A stretch of 64,000 nucleotides of DNA, from NCBI RefSeq assembly GCF_000968135.1, contig NZ_FO538765.1, positions 1,193,819-1,257,818 of the forward strand, written 5' to 3'. The notes beneath the pieces were generated by a model. The model was not told where the DNA came from. It did not search any database and saw only the letters and a list, made by a program, of their open reading frames with translations. The translations under genes were made by a program, and so were the position numbers. Position 1 is the first letter of the stretch; each line of letters starts with the position of its first letter. The stretch is from Magnetospira sp. QH-2 (GTDB taxonomy: Bacteria; Pseudomonadota; Alphaproteobacteria; Rhodospirillales; Magnetospiraceae). This document shows, in pieces, positions 42,053-51,442 of the stretch.

Positions 42053-44449
42053 ACGCGCCAGGGGCAGGGTAAAGGTAAAACTGCTGCCTTGGCCGGGTTC
42101 GGATTCCACCCAGATCCGACCACCGTGTCCCTCGACGATTTTCTTTACCACTGACAGGCCGATGCCGACCCCTTCATAGGCCTCCTGCACATGCAGACGC
42201 TGGAACATGATGAATATCCGTTCGAGGTATTCCGGCCTGATGCCGATACCATTGTCTTTAACGGTGCAGACGCATTCCTTGCCCAGCCGTCGAACCGACA
42301 GGGAAATCCGGGGCTGGCGTTCAGGGTCATTATACTTGAGCGCGTTGCCGATGAGGTTTTGGAATACTCGGACCACCTGGTTCGGCTCCACCATTACCGT
42401 ATGATTTTGCGGTGGCTCATGGATCTCCGCCTGATGCTCCTCAATGGTGATTGCCAAGTTCGATAGGGCGACCCGAATGAGCTCATTGGTTTCTACCGGT
42501 TCCGGGGGCAGGCCATGTGTGCCGACACGGGAATACTCCAACAATCCCTTGATCAGGGTGGCCATGCGTTCTGATCCCTGAACGGCAAAGTTGATGTAAT
42601 CCCGAGTTTCACCGTCCAGCTGGGACCCGATCCGTTTGTTCAACAGTTGCAGATAGCTGGTGACCATGCGCAGGGGTTCTTGCAGGTCGTGGGAGGCCGC
42701 ATAGGCGAATTGTTCCAAATCGGCATTGGAGCGGTTCAGTTCCTCGTTGGTGCGATTGAGACCCCGCTCCGCGGCTTCGCGCCTATCCACTTCGTGCCGC
42801 AGGCGGTTGTTGAGGCCCACGAGTTTGCGATTCCACAGCCAGAACAGCAAAATCACCACCAGAGCCGCGCCGCCGATCTGCCAGACCAGGCTGTGATCCA
42901 CCCCATGCTCAAAGCGCGTGGCGGTCCATTTGCGGCGAATCTGGATATGCTCTTCCGGGGTGATAGACCGCACCGCCCGGTCGAGAATAGCCAGCAACAG
43001 GGGGGCGTCGTTGCGGACCCCCACGGACAGTCGGTTTTGATACTCGGTCTGGCTATTGACCTTCAAGTTGCTCAGTTGAACGCGCTGGATTTCATTGACC
43101 ACCACGTACAAGGAGCCGAAGTGAGCGAAGACCTCGCCCTTTGAGACCCGCTCCAGTCCATCCTGAACGGACGCAACATCGACCACCGGAATGTTTTTGT
43201 AGTCTCGGCGCACGAACTCCCCATGGGCATAGCCCTTGGGCACGGCCAGGGAGCGTTTGTAGACATCCTTAAGTCCGTCGAGAAAAGGGACGTCATTTTG
43301 GGTCACGAGCACCAGTGGGGATTTGATGTAGGGCACGGTGAAATTGAGAAAGACGCGGCGTTCCGGCGTGTCATTGAGCGATGACAGAATGTCGCACTTG
43401 CGCGCCTTGGCAAGCACCAGGCTTTCCGACCAGTTGGCGGAGGGGATCAGCCGGATGGGGGTGCCGATTCGCTTTTCCAGCAGGTTGATGTAGTCCGCCG
43501 CCATACCGACGTGATTGCCATCTTCATCGATGCGCTCATAGGGCATCCAATCGGGGTCAACACACATGGTGATTGGCCCGTTGCGATACAGGTATTCCGC
43601 TTCCGGATCAGACAGGGGGATCCTTTTTGAATCGGCAGGGGACTTGCTATCCATGCGCAGCCAGCGCTCTCGGATGCGGATATGGTCTTCCGGTGTCAGG
43701 GTTCCAATCGCCTGATCCAGCAGGGCCAGCAAGATGGGGTCGTCCTTGCGCACGCCAACTCGAAATCGGTTGTCGTAGGGGGTCTCTCCGGCAATTCGGA
43801 GGTTCTCGATCCCCAGTTCGCGAATCCGGTGGGTGGCCATGTACAAGGACGCGACAATGGCGGTGATTTGGCCCTCGGAAACCCGTTTTAAACCATCGTC
43901 GATGCTGGTGATTTCCTGAAAGCGGATGTTGGGGTGGGCCTGGGCGATGGTTTCCTCGTAGATGTATCCCTTGACCAGCCCCAAGGTATCGCCTTCCATC
44001 TGTTCGAGGTTGGTAATCTGGCTGTTTTCCTGACGGGTGATCAGCACCACCGAGGATTCCAGGTAGGGGCGGGTGAATCCCAGGAACTGACGCCGCTCCG
44101 GAGACTCATTGAGCATGGACAAGATGTCGCAATCGAGCAACTTGGCCCGTTCAACGCTGTCGCTCCATGTTTTGGTGGGGATCACCCGGATGGTCTTGTT
44201 GAGGCGTTGCTCCAGCAAGCGCATATAGTCAGCGGCGATGCCTTCGTGAATGCCCTGCTCGTTGATGCGCTCGAATGGCATCCAGTCCGGATCGACGCAC
44301 ATGGTGATCGGCAGGCGGGTTTCCAGATAGGATTGTTGATCCGGGGTCAGGGGAAGCTGGGCCATCGCTTGCTCGGCAAGGGAGATCCATGCCAAAGAGA
44401 AGCTAAAAGCGATGCGCCGCGCGAGTTTTAATGTTGTTGAAATTGTCAC
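42050..44449 (-). CDS. Histidine kinase with two tandem periplasmic SBP_bac_3 domains
   Basis: A 799-residue sensor. Signal peptide, then two homologous solute-binding domains (about 40-255 and 280-515), each opening with ITMCVDPDWMP-ERI and containing CDILS-LN-(T/S)PERR. One membrane helix follows (about 525-545), then HisKA (YAASHDLQEPLRMVTSY, His near 590) and HATPase_c (NLIGNALKYND, GVGIGLSVV). No PAS or receiver. The duplicated sensor is Bvg/EvgS-like in layout, but the kinase is simpler. Ligand unknown. Partner response regulator not adjacent. Confidence 0.9.
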   Translation of the reverse strand: MTISTTLKLARRIAFSFSLAWISLAEQAMAQLPLTPDQQSYLETRLPITMCVDPDWMPFERINEQGIHEGIAADYMRLLEQRLNKTIRVIPTKTWSDSVERAKLLDCDILSMLNESPERRQFLGFTRPYLESSVVLITRQENSQITNLEQMEGDTLGLVKGYIYEETIAQAHPNIRFQEITSIDDGLKRVSEGQITAIVASLYMATHRIRELGIENLRIAGETPYDNRFRVGVRKDDPILLALLDQAIGTLTPEDHIRIRERWLRMDSKSPADSKRIPLSDPEAEYLYRNGPITMCVDPDWMPYERIDEDGNHVGMAADYINLLEKRIGTPIRLIPSANWSESLVLAKARKCDILSSLNDTPERRVFLNFTVPYIKSPLVLVTQNDVPFLDGLKDVYKRSLAVPKGYAHGEFVRRDYKNIPVVDVASVQDGLERVSKGEVFAHFGSLYVVVNEIQRVQLSNLKVNSQTEYQNRLSVGVRNDAPLLLAILDRAVRSITPEEHIQIRRKWTATRFEHGVDHSLVWQIGGAALVVILLFWLWNRKLVGLNNRLRHEVDRREAAERGLNRTNEELNRSNADLEQFAYAASHDLQEPLRMVTSYLQLLNKRIGSQLDGETRDYINFAVQGSERMATLIKGLLEYSRVGTHGLPPEPVETNELIRVALSNLAITIEEHQAEIHEPPQNHTVMVEPNQVVRVFQNLIGNALKYNDPERQPRISLSVRRLGKECVCTVKDNGIGIRPEYLERIFIMFQRLHVQEAYEGVGIGLSVVKKIVEGHGGRIWVESEPGQGSSFTFTLPLAR

Positions 44450-44529
44450 CTGGAACGGTCCCTTGCTCTCGGCGAGGCAACTATACCAGTTTCTTCGCGG
44501 TCCCCAAACCCAATGTGGCGGCCAAGAAA

Positions 44530-44563
44530 GGACGGGCAGATCCGCGGTATGATCCGCCCGTCC
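44530..44563 (-). terminator. Terminator after PEP-CTERM gene
   Basis: GGACGGGC-A-GATC pairs with GATC-C-GCCCGTCC around an 8-base loop; on the minus strand the stem is followed by CTTTCTT. It lies 18 bases beyond the stop of the PEP-CTERM gene. Confidence 0.65.
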
Positions 44564-44580
44564 CTAAACAGGGGAGGGGA

Positions 44581-45189
44581 TTAGGCCCAGGTCGAGGCCC
44601 GGCGCCGTGTCAGCCATACCAGGCCAAACAGAGCCGGTAACAACATCATCAGAGCGGAAGGTTCCGGGACCACGCCACGCTGAAGCAGTGAGGTCAACGA
44701 GCCTTGGCCGAAGCTGCCATCAAATCCAGCGAAAAACACGTTGACACCATCATGATCGCCAAAGATCTGGAACATGGAACCAAAGTCGTCGATTCCCGTG
44801 ACAAAGACCAATTCCGGTGGCGCATCGACAGCATAGTCGTGGGCAATGATGCCGAAGGCACCACGTTGGTCGCCTGGGCTGGTCGGAATCACATCCTGAT
44901 AGCCGAAGCTATAGGATTGACCGAAATGAATGTTGAAATCGGTTGCGATTTCAGCCCCAAATCCAGGAGCGTTGACCGGGTCGGCAAAGACCAGATACGG
45001 CGCGGTGTCATCCAGTACATCGACGGTAAAATTGCCGGTGATGGTTTCTCCGGCATAGGTGCCGCCACCGAAGGCGCTATCGAAAAAGGCCCCTGAGAAA
45101 TCGAAGGTAATCGGTGTGGCGTTTGCGTTTTGGGCGCTGGCAAAGAGGAATACCAAAAAGGCGCCCGCCTTGAGCATGCGTGAGGTCAT
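44581..45189 (-). CDS. PEP-CTERM sorting-signal exported protein
   Basis: A 202-residue secreted beta-rich protein. N-terminal signal peptide ends near QNANATP; C-terminus has the PEP-CTERM signal VVPEPSALMMLLPALFGLVW followed by TRRR, recognised by exosortase/EpsH in bacteria that make exopolysaccharide. The middle (FDFSGAFFDSAFGGGTYAGETITGNFTVDV) looks like a small beta-sandwich. Function unknown. An FNR-like site lies about 40 bases upstream. Confidence 0.85.
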   Translation of the reverse strand: MTSRMLKAGAFLVFLFASAQNANATPITFDFSGAFFDSAFGGGTYAGETITGNFTVDVLDDTAPYLVFADPVNAPGFGAEIATDFNIHFGQSYSFGYQDVIPTSPGDQRGAFGIIAHDYAVDAPPELVFVTGIDDFGSMFQIFGDHDGVNVFFAGFDGSFGQGSLTSLLQRGVVPEPSALMMLLPALFGLVWLTRRRASTWA

Positions 45190-45227
45190 AGTTTCTACTC
45201 CATATTGGCCGGTGCTTTCTGCTCCGG

Positions 45228-45241
45228 TTGATGTTGATCAC
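45228..45241 (-). promoter_or_regulatory. FNR-like site upstream of PEP-CTERM gene
   Basis: Plus-strand TTGATGTTGATCAC differs from the palindromic TTGAT-N4-ATCAA at one base. It is 39 bases before the PEP-CTERM start and more than 200 bases before the glutathione reductase gene. In the 271-base divergent gap nothing else stands out except paired TTAACG repeats near 45375-45391. Confidence 0.4.
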
Positions 45242-45460
45242 GAGTCCCTCCTAGAGTTCACGTTTGTTGATCTAACGACATTGAGAATGACAGGCGTTTT
45301 CGAAATTCTCCATGCACCTTACGGAGGGGGGGAGCAAACTCCACCTTTAGTCGGGGCATTGGTATGCTGTGGAATTAACGTTGTGTTAACGATTTCGGCA
45401 CGCTGACAGGCGCGCGGGAATCGCCTATGGTGCCGCCGTCGAATCACTCTGGAGAAACCC

Positions 45461-46840
45461 ATGGCCAGCTACGACTATGATCTCATTGTGCTTGGCGCCG
45501 GATCGGGCGGGGTACGCGCGGCTCGCCTGACCGCCGCGACCGGGCGTCGGGTGGCTCTGGTCGAGAAGGGCCGGGTCGGCGGCACCTGTGTCCTGCGCGG
45601 CTGCGTTCCCAAGAAATTAATGTTCTATGCCTCCCACTTTGCCGAGGAATTCGAGGACGCCAAGGGATTCGGCTGGCGATTCCCCGGTATGCCGACCATG
45701 GATTGGCCTGCTTTCATGGAGTCCAAGAACGCCGAGTTGGATCGCCTTGAAGGCCTTTACCGCCGCACCCAACGGGAAAACGGCGTCGAGATCATCGAAG
45801 GCCTGGGCCGGGTTGCCGGGGCCCATAGGGTCGAGGTGGATGGCAAGCCCTTCACCGCCGAGACCATTCTGATCGCCGTCGGCGGGCGGCCTTCCATGCC
45901 CGATATTCCCGGCATCGGTCTGGCCATGACTTCGGACGGAGCCCTGGATCTGCCGGAACTGCCCAAGCGCATGGTGATTGTCGGTGGCGGCTATATCGCG
46001 GTGGAGTTTGCGGGCGTCTTTGAGTCTCTGGGAGTCGAGGTGACCATTGTCATCCGGGCGGGCAACGTGCTGCGCGGCTTCGACGAGGACCTGCGCGCCA
46101 CCCTGACCGGGGAAATGGAAAAGAAGGGCATTCATGTGCGGCGGGAATGCCTGGTGCGCTCCATCGAGGCGGAACCCGACGGCAGCCTGTCCCTGCGGCT
46201 GGCCGGGGGCGAGGAGATCGCCACGGACAAGGTTCTCTATGCCACCGGACGCAAACCCAATACCGACAAACTGGGGTTGGCGGAAGCAGGCATTGTTCTG
46301 AACGAGAACGGCGCGGTAATTGTCGACGAGTATAATCGCACTTCGTTGGAAGGCGTCTATGCCATCGGCGATGTGACCGACCGGGTGAACCTGACTCCGG
46401 TGGCCATTCGCGAGGCGGTCTGTTTTTTCCAGACCCGTTTTTGCGACAATCCCATGACCATGGATTACGACCACATCCCCACCGCGGTGTTCTCTCAACC
46501 GCCCCTTGGGACCGTCGGTTTGACCGAGGAAGAAGCGCGGCAGCGCGGTCCGGTGGATATCTTTGTATCGCGGTTCAAGCCCATGAAGTATAGCCTCGCC
46601 GGGCGGGACGAGCGGGTGATGTTCAAGCTGATCGTGGACCGCGAGACCCAGGTCTTGCTCGGCGCCCATCTGCTCGGCCATGAGTCACCGGAACTGATTC
46701 AGGTCCTCGGTCTGGCGGTCAAGGCCGGTTTGAAGAAATCGCAATTGGACGAGGTGGTGGCAGTGCATCCCACGTCTGCCGAAGAACTGGTGCTGATGCG
46801 CGAGCCTCTGCCCGACCCCAGCCCCGAGGAAACAGGATAA
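45461..46840 (+). CDS. gor: Glutathione-disulfide reductase
   Basis: A 459-residue flavoprotein disulfide reductase. FAD-binding GAGSGGVRAAR near residue 13, redox pair GGTCVLRGCVPKK near residue 45, NADPH-binding GGGYIAVEFAGVF near residue 178, second FAD motif YAIGDVTDRVNLTPVAI near 305, and catalytic His in VAVHPTSAEE near the end. The GGTCVxRGCVPKK form favours glutathione over mercury, trypanothione or lipoamide substrates. It reduces GSSG with NADPH in the cytoplasm. MBL-fold gene follows by 5 bases. Confidence 0.93.
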   Translation: MASYDYDLIVLGAGSGGVRAARLTAATGRRVALVEKGRVGGTCVLRGCVPKKLMFYASHFAEEFEDAKGFGWRFPGMPTMDWPAFMESKNAELDRLEGLYRRTQRENGVEIIEGLGRVAGAHRVEVDGKPFTAETILIAVGGRPSMPDIPGIGLAMTSDGALDLPELPKRMVIVGGGYIAVEFAGVFESLGVEVTIVIRAGNVLRGFDEDLRATLTGEMEKKGIHVRRECLVRSIEAEPDGSLSLRLAGGEEIATDKVLYATGRKPNTDKLGLAEAGIVLNENGAVIVDEYNRTSLEGVYAIGDVTDRVNLTPVAIREAVCFFQTRFCDNPMTMDYDHIPTAVFSQPPLGTVGLTEEEARQRGPVDIFVSRFKPMKYSLAGRDERVMFKLIVDRETQVLLGAHLLGHESPELIQVLGLAVKAGLKKSQLDEVVAVHPTSAEELVLMREPLPDPSPEETG

Positions 46841-46845
46841 GCGAC

Positions 46846-47520
46846 ATGAACTCCAATGAAACGCGCACCTTCGGTGACTGGACCCTGACCGTTGTGGTGG
46901 GCGATCCGCCTTTCTATGAGAACGGTTTCCTGATTTCTCATGACCCCAGCGGTGATACCGCCGCTGTGGACCCGGGCTGCGCCGCCACCAAATTCACCAA
47001 TCCGGTCGCCTTGGCCGGGGGCAAGCTGACCCAGATCCTGCTCACCCATGGTCATCCGGATCATGTGAGCGGCGTCGCGGAATTGCAGCGGGTGATCAAG
47101 GGGCCCTGCCATGTGCACGCCGACGAAAAACCGGTGATCGAGGTCGGATCGGCGCTGGCCGGCTCTTTCGGCATGAGCGGCTTTGAATCCCCCAGCGACT
47201 GCACCTGGTTCGACGACAACCCCACGCTGACCATTGGCGGTCAGCCGGTCGGTGTCATCAACTCCCCCGGCCATACCCCGGGCGGCGTGGTGTTCGTGTT
47301 TCCCGGTTTCGCCCTCACCGGCGACACCTTGTTCGCCCAGGGCGTCGGCCGCACTGACCTGCCCGGCGGCGATGGCGCCACTTTGGGGCGGTCCATTGAC
47401 AAGGTGCTGAAAGAACTGCCCGGCGACACGGTGATGTACAGCGGCCACGGCCCCAGCTGGACCGTCGACGAGGCCCGCCCCTGGTGGACCTGGGCCAAGG
47501 ATGCCTATGGGTTGGGGTGA
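46846..47520 (+). CDS. Metallo-beta-lactamase-fold hydrolase
   Basis: A 224-residue MBL-fold protein with the metal motif LTHGHPDHVSG (HxHxDH) near residue 66, a further His in NSPGHTPGGVV near 142 and Asp in LTGDTLFA near 163, and SGHGPSW near 208. This set is complete for a di-metal hydrolase of the glyoxalase II/RNase Z-like superfamily. Coupling with glutathione reductase suggests a thiol ester or persulfide substrate, but the exact reaction is not shown. Confidence 0.85.
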   Translation: MNSNETRTFGDWTLTVVVGDPPFYENGFLISHDPSGDTAAVDPGCAATKFTNPVALAGGKLTQILLTHGHPDHVSGVAELQRVIKGPCHVHADEKPVIEVGSALAGSFGMSGFESPSDCTWFDDNPTLTIGGQPVGVINSPGHTPGGVVFVFPGFALTGDTLFAQGVGRTDLPGGDGATLGRSIDKVLKELPGDTVMYSGHGPSWTVDEARPWWTWAKDAYGLG

Positions 47521-47559
47521 GTGAGGGGGATGGCGGAAAGCCATCGGCTCTGTCTTCTT

Positions 47560-48966
47560 CTATGCCGACGGCAGCGTAAAGTGGAATGCTGAGCCTTGGT
47601 CATCTCCTTTTGACTCCACCCAGATCCGGCCACCGAAACGCTCGACGATCTTGCGGCAAAGCGCCAGCCCGATACCGGTGCCTTCGAACTGATCGTCGGT
47701 ATGGAGCCGTTGAAAGATCTTGAAAATCCGTTCCTGGTATTCCGGCGCCACCCCCATGCCGTTGTCGGCAAGGATGAAATGCCAGGCATCACCGCTGGGC
47801 TGCACGGATAAGGTAATCTCCGGCCTCCGCCCCTCCATACGATACTTCAAGGCGTTTTCCAGGAGGTTCTGGAATAGTTGGACCAATTGTCCCTCTTCGC
47901 CGCGAACTTCGGGCAGAGGCGCAGTTAGCTCTACCTTGGCGCCTGTTTCGGCTATGCGGGAGGCAAGAACGTCCAGACTCTTGGTCCAGACACCGGCCAT
48001 GGAGACTTTTTCCGTCGGGAGATCAGAAGCATCAAGGCGCGAGAAGCGAAGCAAATTCAGAATGAGTGCGGACATGCGCCGACTGGCATCGGCGGCAAAG
48101 GCGATGAATACCTTGCCGTCTTCGTCCAATTGGGGCGCATATCGTTGCTCCAGCAATTGCATGTAGCTGGTGACCGTGCGCAGAGGAGTCTGTAGATCAT
48201 GGGAGGCCAGATAGACAAATTGTTGGAGCTCCTCGTTCGACCGTTTGAGTTCTCGCTCTCTTTGGTGAAGCTGCATTAGGCGCTGTTCCTGGGCCTCGGC
48301 CATGGCATTGAAGCTGCGACCCAGACTGTCAATCTCATCGCCGCCGGGGCGTGTCGACAGGCGTTCAGCCGAGCCCTGGCTTGCCAGGGTCTCTGCTGTC
48401 TGGGCCACGACCCGAAGCCGTCGGGTCAGCCAAAAACCGAGCAGGGAAAATAGCAGCGTCGAGGTCATCACGGCGGCAGCCAAAATCAGCATGGCCGCCG
48501 TTTTCATATTGACGCGCGCCTCGTTGAACCGGTCCGTGGAAAGACCGTAGTAAAGACGCCCGTAGACTTGTCCGCCCAGGGAAACCGGTACAGAGGTATG
48601 CCAAACGGCAACTTCGGCCTTTCCCGGCAGACCCGGCGAGGGCCTCGGCGGCGTGCTTTTCCACCCACTGCGCGCCATGACATTGCCCTGGCGGTCCGTT
48701 AGCAGGAGGTACCGGATATCGTCGTGAGACTGAAGGGTTTCCAAGGTATCTTGCACCGTGGCGGTGTCCCGTTCGACCAACGGTACCGCGGTGGCGGCCG
48801 CCAGCAGATGCCGAAGCTCGGCCAGCCGCGAGATGGTTTGTTGTTCATAAAAATCTTCAAGGATATTTCTGTCACTGTAGAACAGAGCCAGCAGCATGGC
48901 GGTTTCCACTGCCAGGCCCGCTAGGAGCAGCTTGAATCCGAAAGAATGAAAGATGGCCCGCAGCAT
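47560..48966 (-). CDS. Sensor histidine kinase with HAMP domain
   Basis: A 468-residue kinase: membrane helices at about 8-28 and 160-185 flank a periplasmic sensor of about 130 residues; HAMP (about 185-235, DEIDSLGRSFNAMAEAQ), HisKA (YLASHDLQTPLRTV) and HATPase_c (NLLENALKYRMEG, GTGIGLALC) follow. The same kinase subtype as the two larger kinases in the window. It starts 18 bases after the PhnD-like gene on the same strand, a pairing seen when the binding protein presents the ligand to the kinase. Confidence 0.9.
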   Translation of the reverse strand: MLRAIFHSFGFKLLLAGLAVETAMLLALFYSDRNILEDFYEQQTISRLAELRHLLAAATAVPLVERDTATVQDTLETLQSHDDIRYLLLTDRQGNVMARSGWKSTPPRPSPGLPGKAEVAVWHTSVPVSLGGQVYGRLYYGLSTDRFNEARVNMKTAAMLILAAAVMTSTLLFSLLGFWLTRRLRVVAQTAETLASQGSAERLSTRPGGDEIDSLGRSFNAMAEAQEQRLMQLHQRERELKRSNEELQQFVYLASHDLQTPLRTVTSYMQLLEQRYAPQLDEDGKVFIAFAADASRRMSALILNLLRFSRLDASDLPTEKVSMAGVWTKSLDVLASRIAETGAKVELTAPLPEVRGEEGQLVQLFQNLLENALKYRMEGRRPEITLSVQPSGDAWHFILADNGMGVAPEYQERIFKIFQRLHTDDQFEGTGIGLALCRKIVERFGGRIWVESKGDDQGSAFHFTLPSA

Positions 48967-48984
48967 GACAGGTACGACCTCGCC

Positions 48985-49836
48985 CTAACGGCTTTCCAGA
49001 GCCTTACGGACCGGATCGAGATAACGGTCAAGGATAGTCAGATCATCGCTGGCAACCGGAATGATGTGACCGTATCCGGTGGCCTTGGCGAAGGCTTGCC
49101 CCGCATCGGAGCGGGCGAATTCAAAAAGCGCGGACTGGACGGCTTTGACTTCCGCTTCGGGCACTTCAGGAGCGGCAAGGAATAAGATGAAAGCCGCCAC
49201 GTCCACCGTATTGCCAATCACCCGCAGGCGCTCGGTGGTTTCCGGGGCCATGCTGGCCATGGTTTTGTACCAGACCAGGGCCGCGTCGGCCTCGCCGTTG
49301 AGTACCGACAGGACCGCCGTATTGTGGGAGGGTCTTTTCTCCAAATGAACGGTCTTTCCCGGCTCCAGTCCGGCATCGATCAGGGCCTCGGCGCCCATCA
49401 TGGTGATGATGGCCAGCGGATCCGGCGTGGCCACGGTCAAGCCGCGCAGGTCGGCGAGGTTCTTCGCAGGCGCGTCCTTCTTGGCCAGAAAGGTACCCCG
49501 CAGAACGGCCTTCATTTGAGCCAGAACCCGGTAGCCGTCATCCACCTCGGCCAGGCGACCGAAGTGGGGAACATCGAACATGAAGCGATAGCCATGGTCG
49601 CGGGTTTTCAGGGCAAAGGCCTTGAAGTCCGTGGCGGTGACGAAAAAGGTCGGTCGCCCAAGGCTGCGCTCAAGATGCTGGCGCATAGGCTCGTACTGCT
49701 CGAACAGGACCCGCGTGCTGTAATAAGGGGTAATGCCGATTTCAAGGGATTGTGGTTGGTCCGCTCGGACGGCCCCGGAAGGCATCAAAAAACACACAAG
49801 AATAGCTGCGCAGCGCAGCCACGACCAGTTTGTCAT
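48985..49836 (-). CDS. PhnD-like periplasmic substrate-binding protein
   Basis: A 283-residue exported protein with a signal peptide (SWLRCAAILVCFLMPSGAVRA) and the type 2 periplasmic binding fold of the phosphate/phosphonate family: GITPYYSTRVLFEQYEPM near residue 32, LRGLTVATPDPLAI near 150, and GEADAALVWYKTM near 205. No ABC permease or ATPase is nearby; a histidine kinase follows instead, so it more likely serves sensing than uptake. Start chosen at MTNWSW, after a TTTCCTCT complement (AGAGGAAA) ribosome site. Confidence 0.82.
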   Translation of the reverse strand: MTNWSWLRCAAILVCFLMPSGAVRADQPQSLEIGITPYYSTRVLFEQYEPMRQHLERSLGRPTFFVTATDFKAFALKTRDHGYRFMFDVPHFGRLAEVDDGYRVLAQMKAVLRGTFLAKKDAPAKNLADLRGLTVATPDPLAIITMMGAEALIDAGLEPGKTVHLEKRPSHNTAVLSVLNGEADAALVWYKTMASMAPETTERLRVIGNTVDVAAFILFLAAPEVPEAEVKAVQSALFEFARSDAGQAFAKATGYGHIIPVASDDLTILDRYLDPVRKALESR

Positions 49837-49945
49837 TGTCTCGTTTCCTCTGCATGGCCAGGTTTTCCCGGTCCAGTTCCTTCCCGTGGTTAACATAACC
49901 AATCGTTGGGAAGTCGCCTAGGGTCTTCGTGGAATTGGTGATTTT

Positions 49946-51277
49946 TTAAGAAGCGGGGGAATGAGCCAAGACACCGAATAGGTCATAGTCATCCGTCTCT
50001 TCCACCACCGCCTTGACCAGATCCCCCGGCTGAACACCGGTCAAACCGTCCAAGTGAAACTGTCCGTCAATTTCCGGGGCGTCGGCGGCAGTGCGACCGA
50101 TGGCACCATCCTCGTCCACATGATCGATGAGCACGTCGCAGGTTTTTCCGACTTTGGCGGCCATGCGCTCTGCGGAGATTTGCCGTTGCAGTTCCATCAA
50201 CCGGTGCCAACGTTCTTCTGTCTCGTCAGGATCAATGGGATCGGCCAGGTCGTTGGCCTTGGCGCCTTGGACAGGCTCGTACTTGAAGCAGCCGACCCGG
50301 TCCAATTGCGCTTCTTCCATCCAGTCCAGCAGGTCCTCGAACTCGTCCTCGGTCTCGCCGGGGAAACCGACGATGAAAGTGGAGCGCAGGGTCAGATCAG
50401 GGCAGATGTCGCGCCAGGTTTTGATGCGGTCCAGCACCTTCTCGCCGTGGGCCGGGCGGCGCATGGCCTTGAGCACCCGGGGATTGGCATGCTGGAAGGG
50501 GATGTCCAGATAGGGCAGGACCAGCCCCTCGGCCATCAACGGGATGAGTTGATCCACATGGGGGTAAGGGTAGACGTAGTGCAGCCGCACCCAAATGCCC
50601 AGTTCTCCCAAGGCGCGCGCCAAGTCTGTTGCATGGGCACGCACATTGCCGCCCGCCCAGGTGCTGCTGGCGTGTTTGAGATCCAGGCCATAGGCGCCCG
50701 TATCCTGGGAGACCACCAGCAATTCCTTCACCCCGCCGATGGCCAAGGCTTCGGCCTCGGCCAAGATGTCGGCGGCCGGGCGGCTGACCAATTTGCCACG
50801 GATATCGGGGATAATGCAGAAGCTGCATTGATGGCCGCAGCCTTCGGAGATCTTCAGATAGGCATAGTGGCGCGGGGTGAGCTTCAGCCCGGCGGCGGGC
50901 ACCAGGTCCTGGTAAGGATCATGCAGCGGCGGCACCGCGTCGTGCACGGCATTGACCACGGCCTCGTATTGCTGCGGGCCGCTGATGGCCAGTACATCCG
51001 GATGGACGGCGCGTACCGCCTCCGGGTCTACGCCCATGCAGCCGGTGACCACGACCTTGCCGTTCTCTGCCAGGGCCTCGCCGATGGCTTCCAGGCTTTC
51101 CGCCTTGGCGCTGTCGAGAAAGCCGCAGGTATTGACCACCACCAGGTCGGCGCCGTCATAGTCCGAGGAAATCTCATAGCCCTCGGCCCGCAAACGGGTG
51201 AGGATCCGTTCGGAATCGACCAGGGCCTTGGGACAGCCGAGGCTGACCAGCCCGACGCGGGGCGGATTGCTGTTCAT
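49946..51277 (-). CDS. rimO: Ribosomal protein S12 methylthiotransferase RimO
   Basis: A 443-residue radical SAM enzyme that adds a methylthio group to Asp of ribosomal protein S12. N-terminal UPF0004 domain with Cys residues ([29 protein letters not shown]), radical SAM CxxxCxxC in [14 protein letters not shown] near residue 145, and a TRAM domain at the end (about 370-435). Full length, typical RimO. Confidence 0.95.
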   Translation of the reverse strand: MNSNPPRVGLVSLGCPKALVDSERILTRLRAEGYEISSDYDGADLVVVNTCGFLDSAKAESLEAIGEALAENGKVVVTGCMGVDPEAVRAVHPDVLAISGPQQYEAVVNAVHDAVPPLHDPYQDLVPAAGLKLTPRHYAYLKISEGCGHQCSFCIIPDIRGKLVSRPAADILAEAEALAIGGVKELLVVSQDTGAYGLDLKHASSTWAGGNVRAHATDLARALGELGIWVRLHYVYPYPHVDQLIPLMAEGLVLPYLDIPFQHANPRVLKAMRRPAHGEKVLDRIKTWRDICPDLTLRSTFIVGFPGETEDEFEDLLDWMEEAQLDRVGCFKYEPVQGAKANDLADPIDPDETEERWHRLMELQRQISAERMAAKVGKTCDVLIDHVDEDGAIGRTAADAPEIDGQFHLDGLTGVQPGDLVKAVVEETDDYDLFGVLAHSPAS

Positions 51278-51351
51278 GGAGGAGGTTATAGGGTGGAACC
51301 CCCCGGGTGTCCAATGACGGACTCATAGCAACGTTTGAGTAATTCATGCTT

Positions 51352-51402
51352 CGACAAGCTCAGCATGAGGGTAACATAGAGCCCCATATCCTGAGCTTGT
51401 CG
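51352..51402. repeat. Palindromic intergenic repeat
   Basis: CGACAAGCTCAG (51352-51363) and its perfect complement CTGAGCTTGTCG (51391-51402) form a stem across a 27-base spacer in the gap before rimO. This resembles a widespread family of short intergenic repeats containing CTTCGACAAGCTCAG. A diverged half copy (CATCCTGAGCCCGTCGAAGG) is at 54258-54277 inside the toxin pseudogene. Confidence 0.6.
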
Positions 51403-51442
51403 CAGGACAAGGGGCGCAGGACAAGGGGTGACGGGTGGTTTG

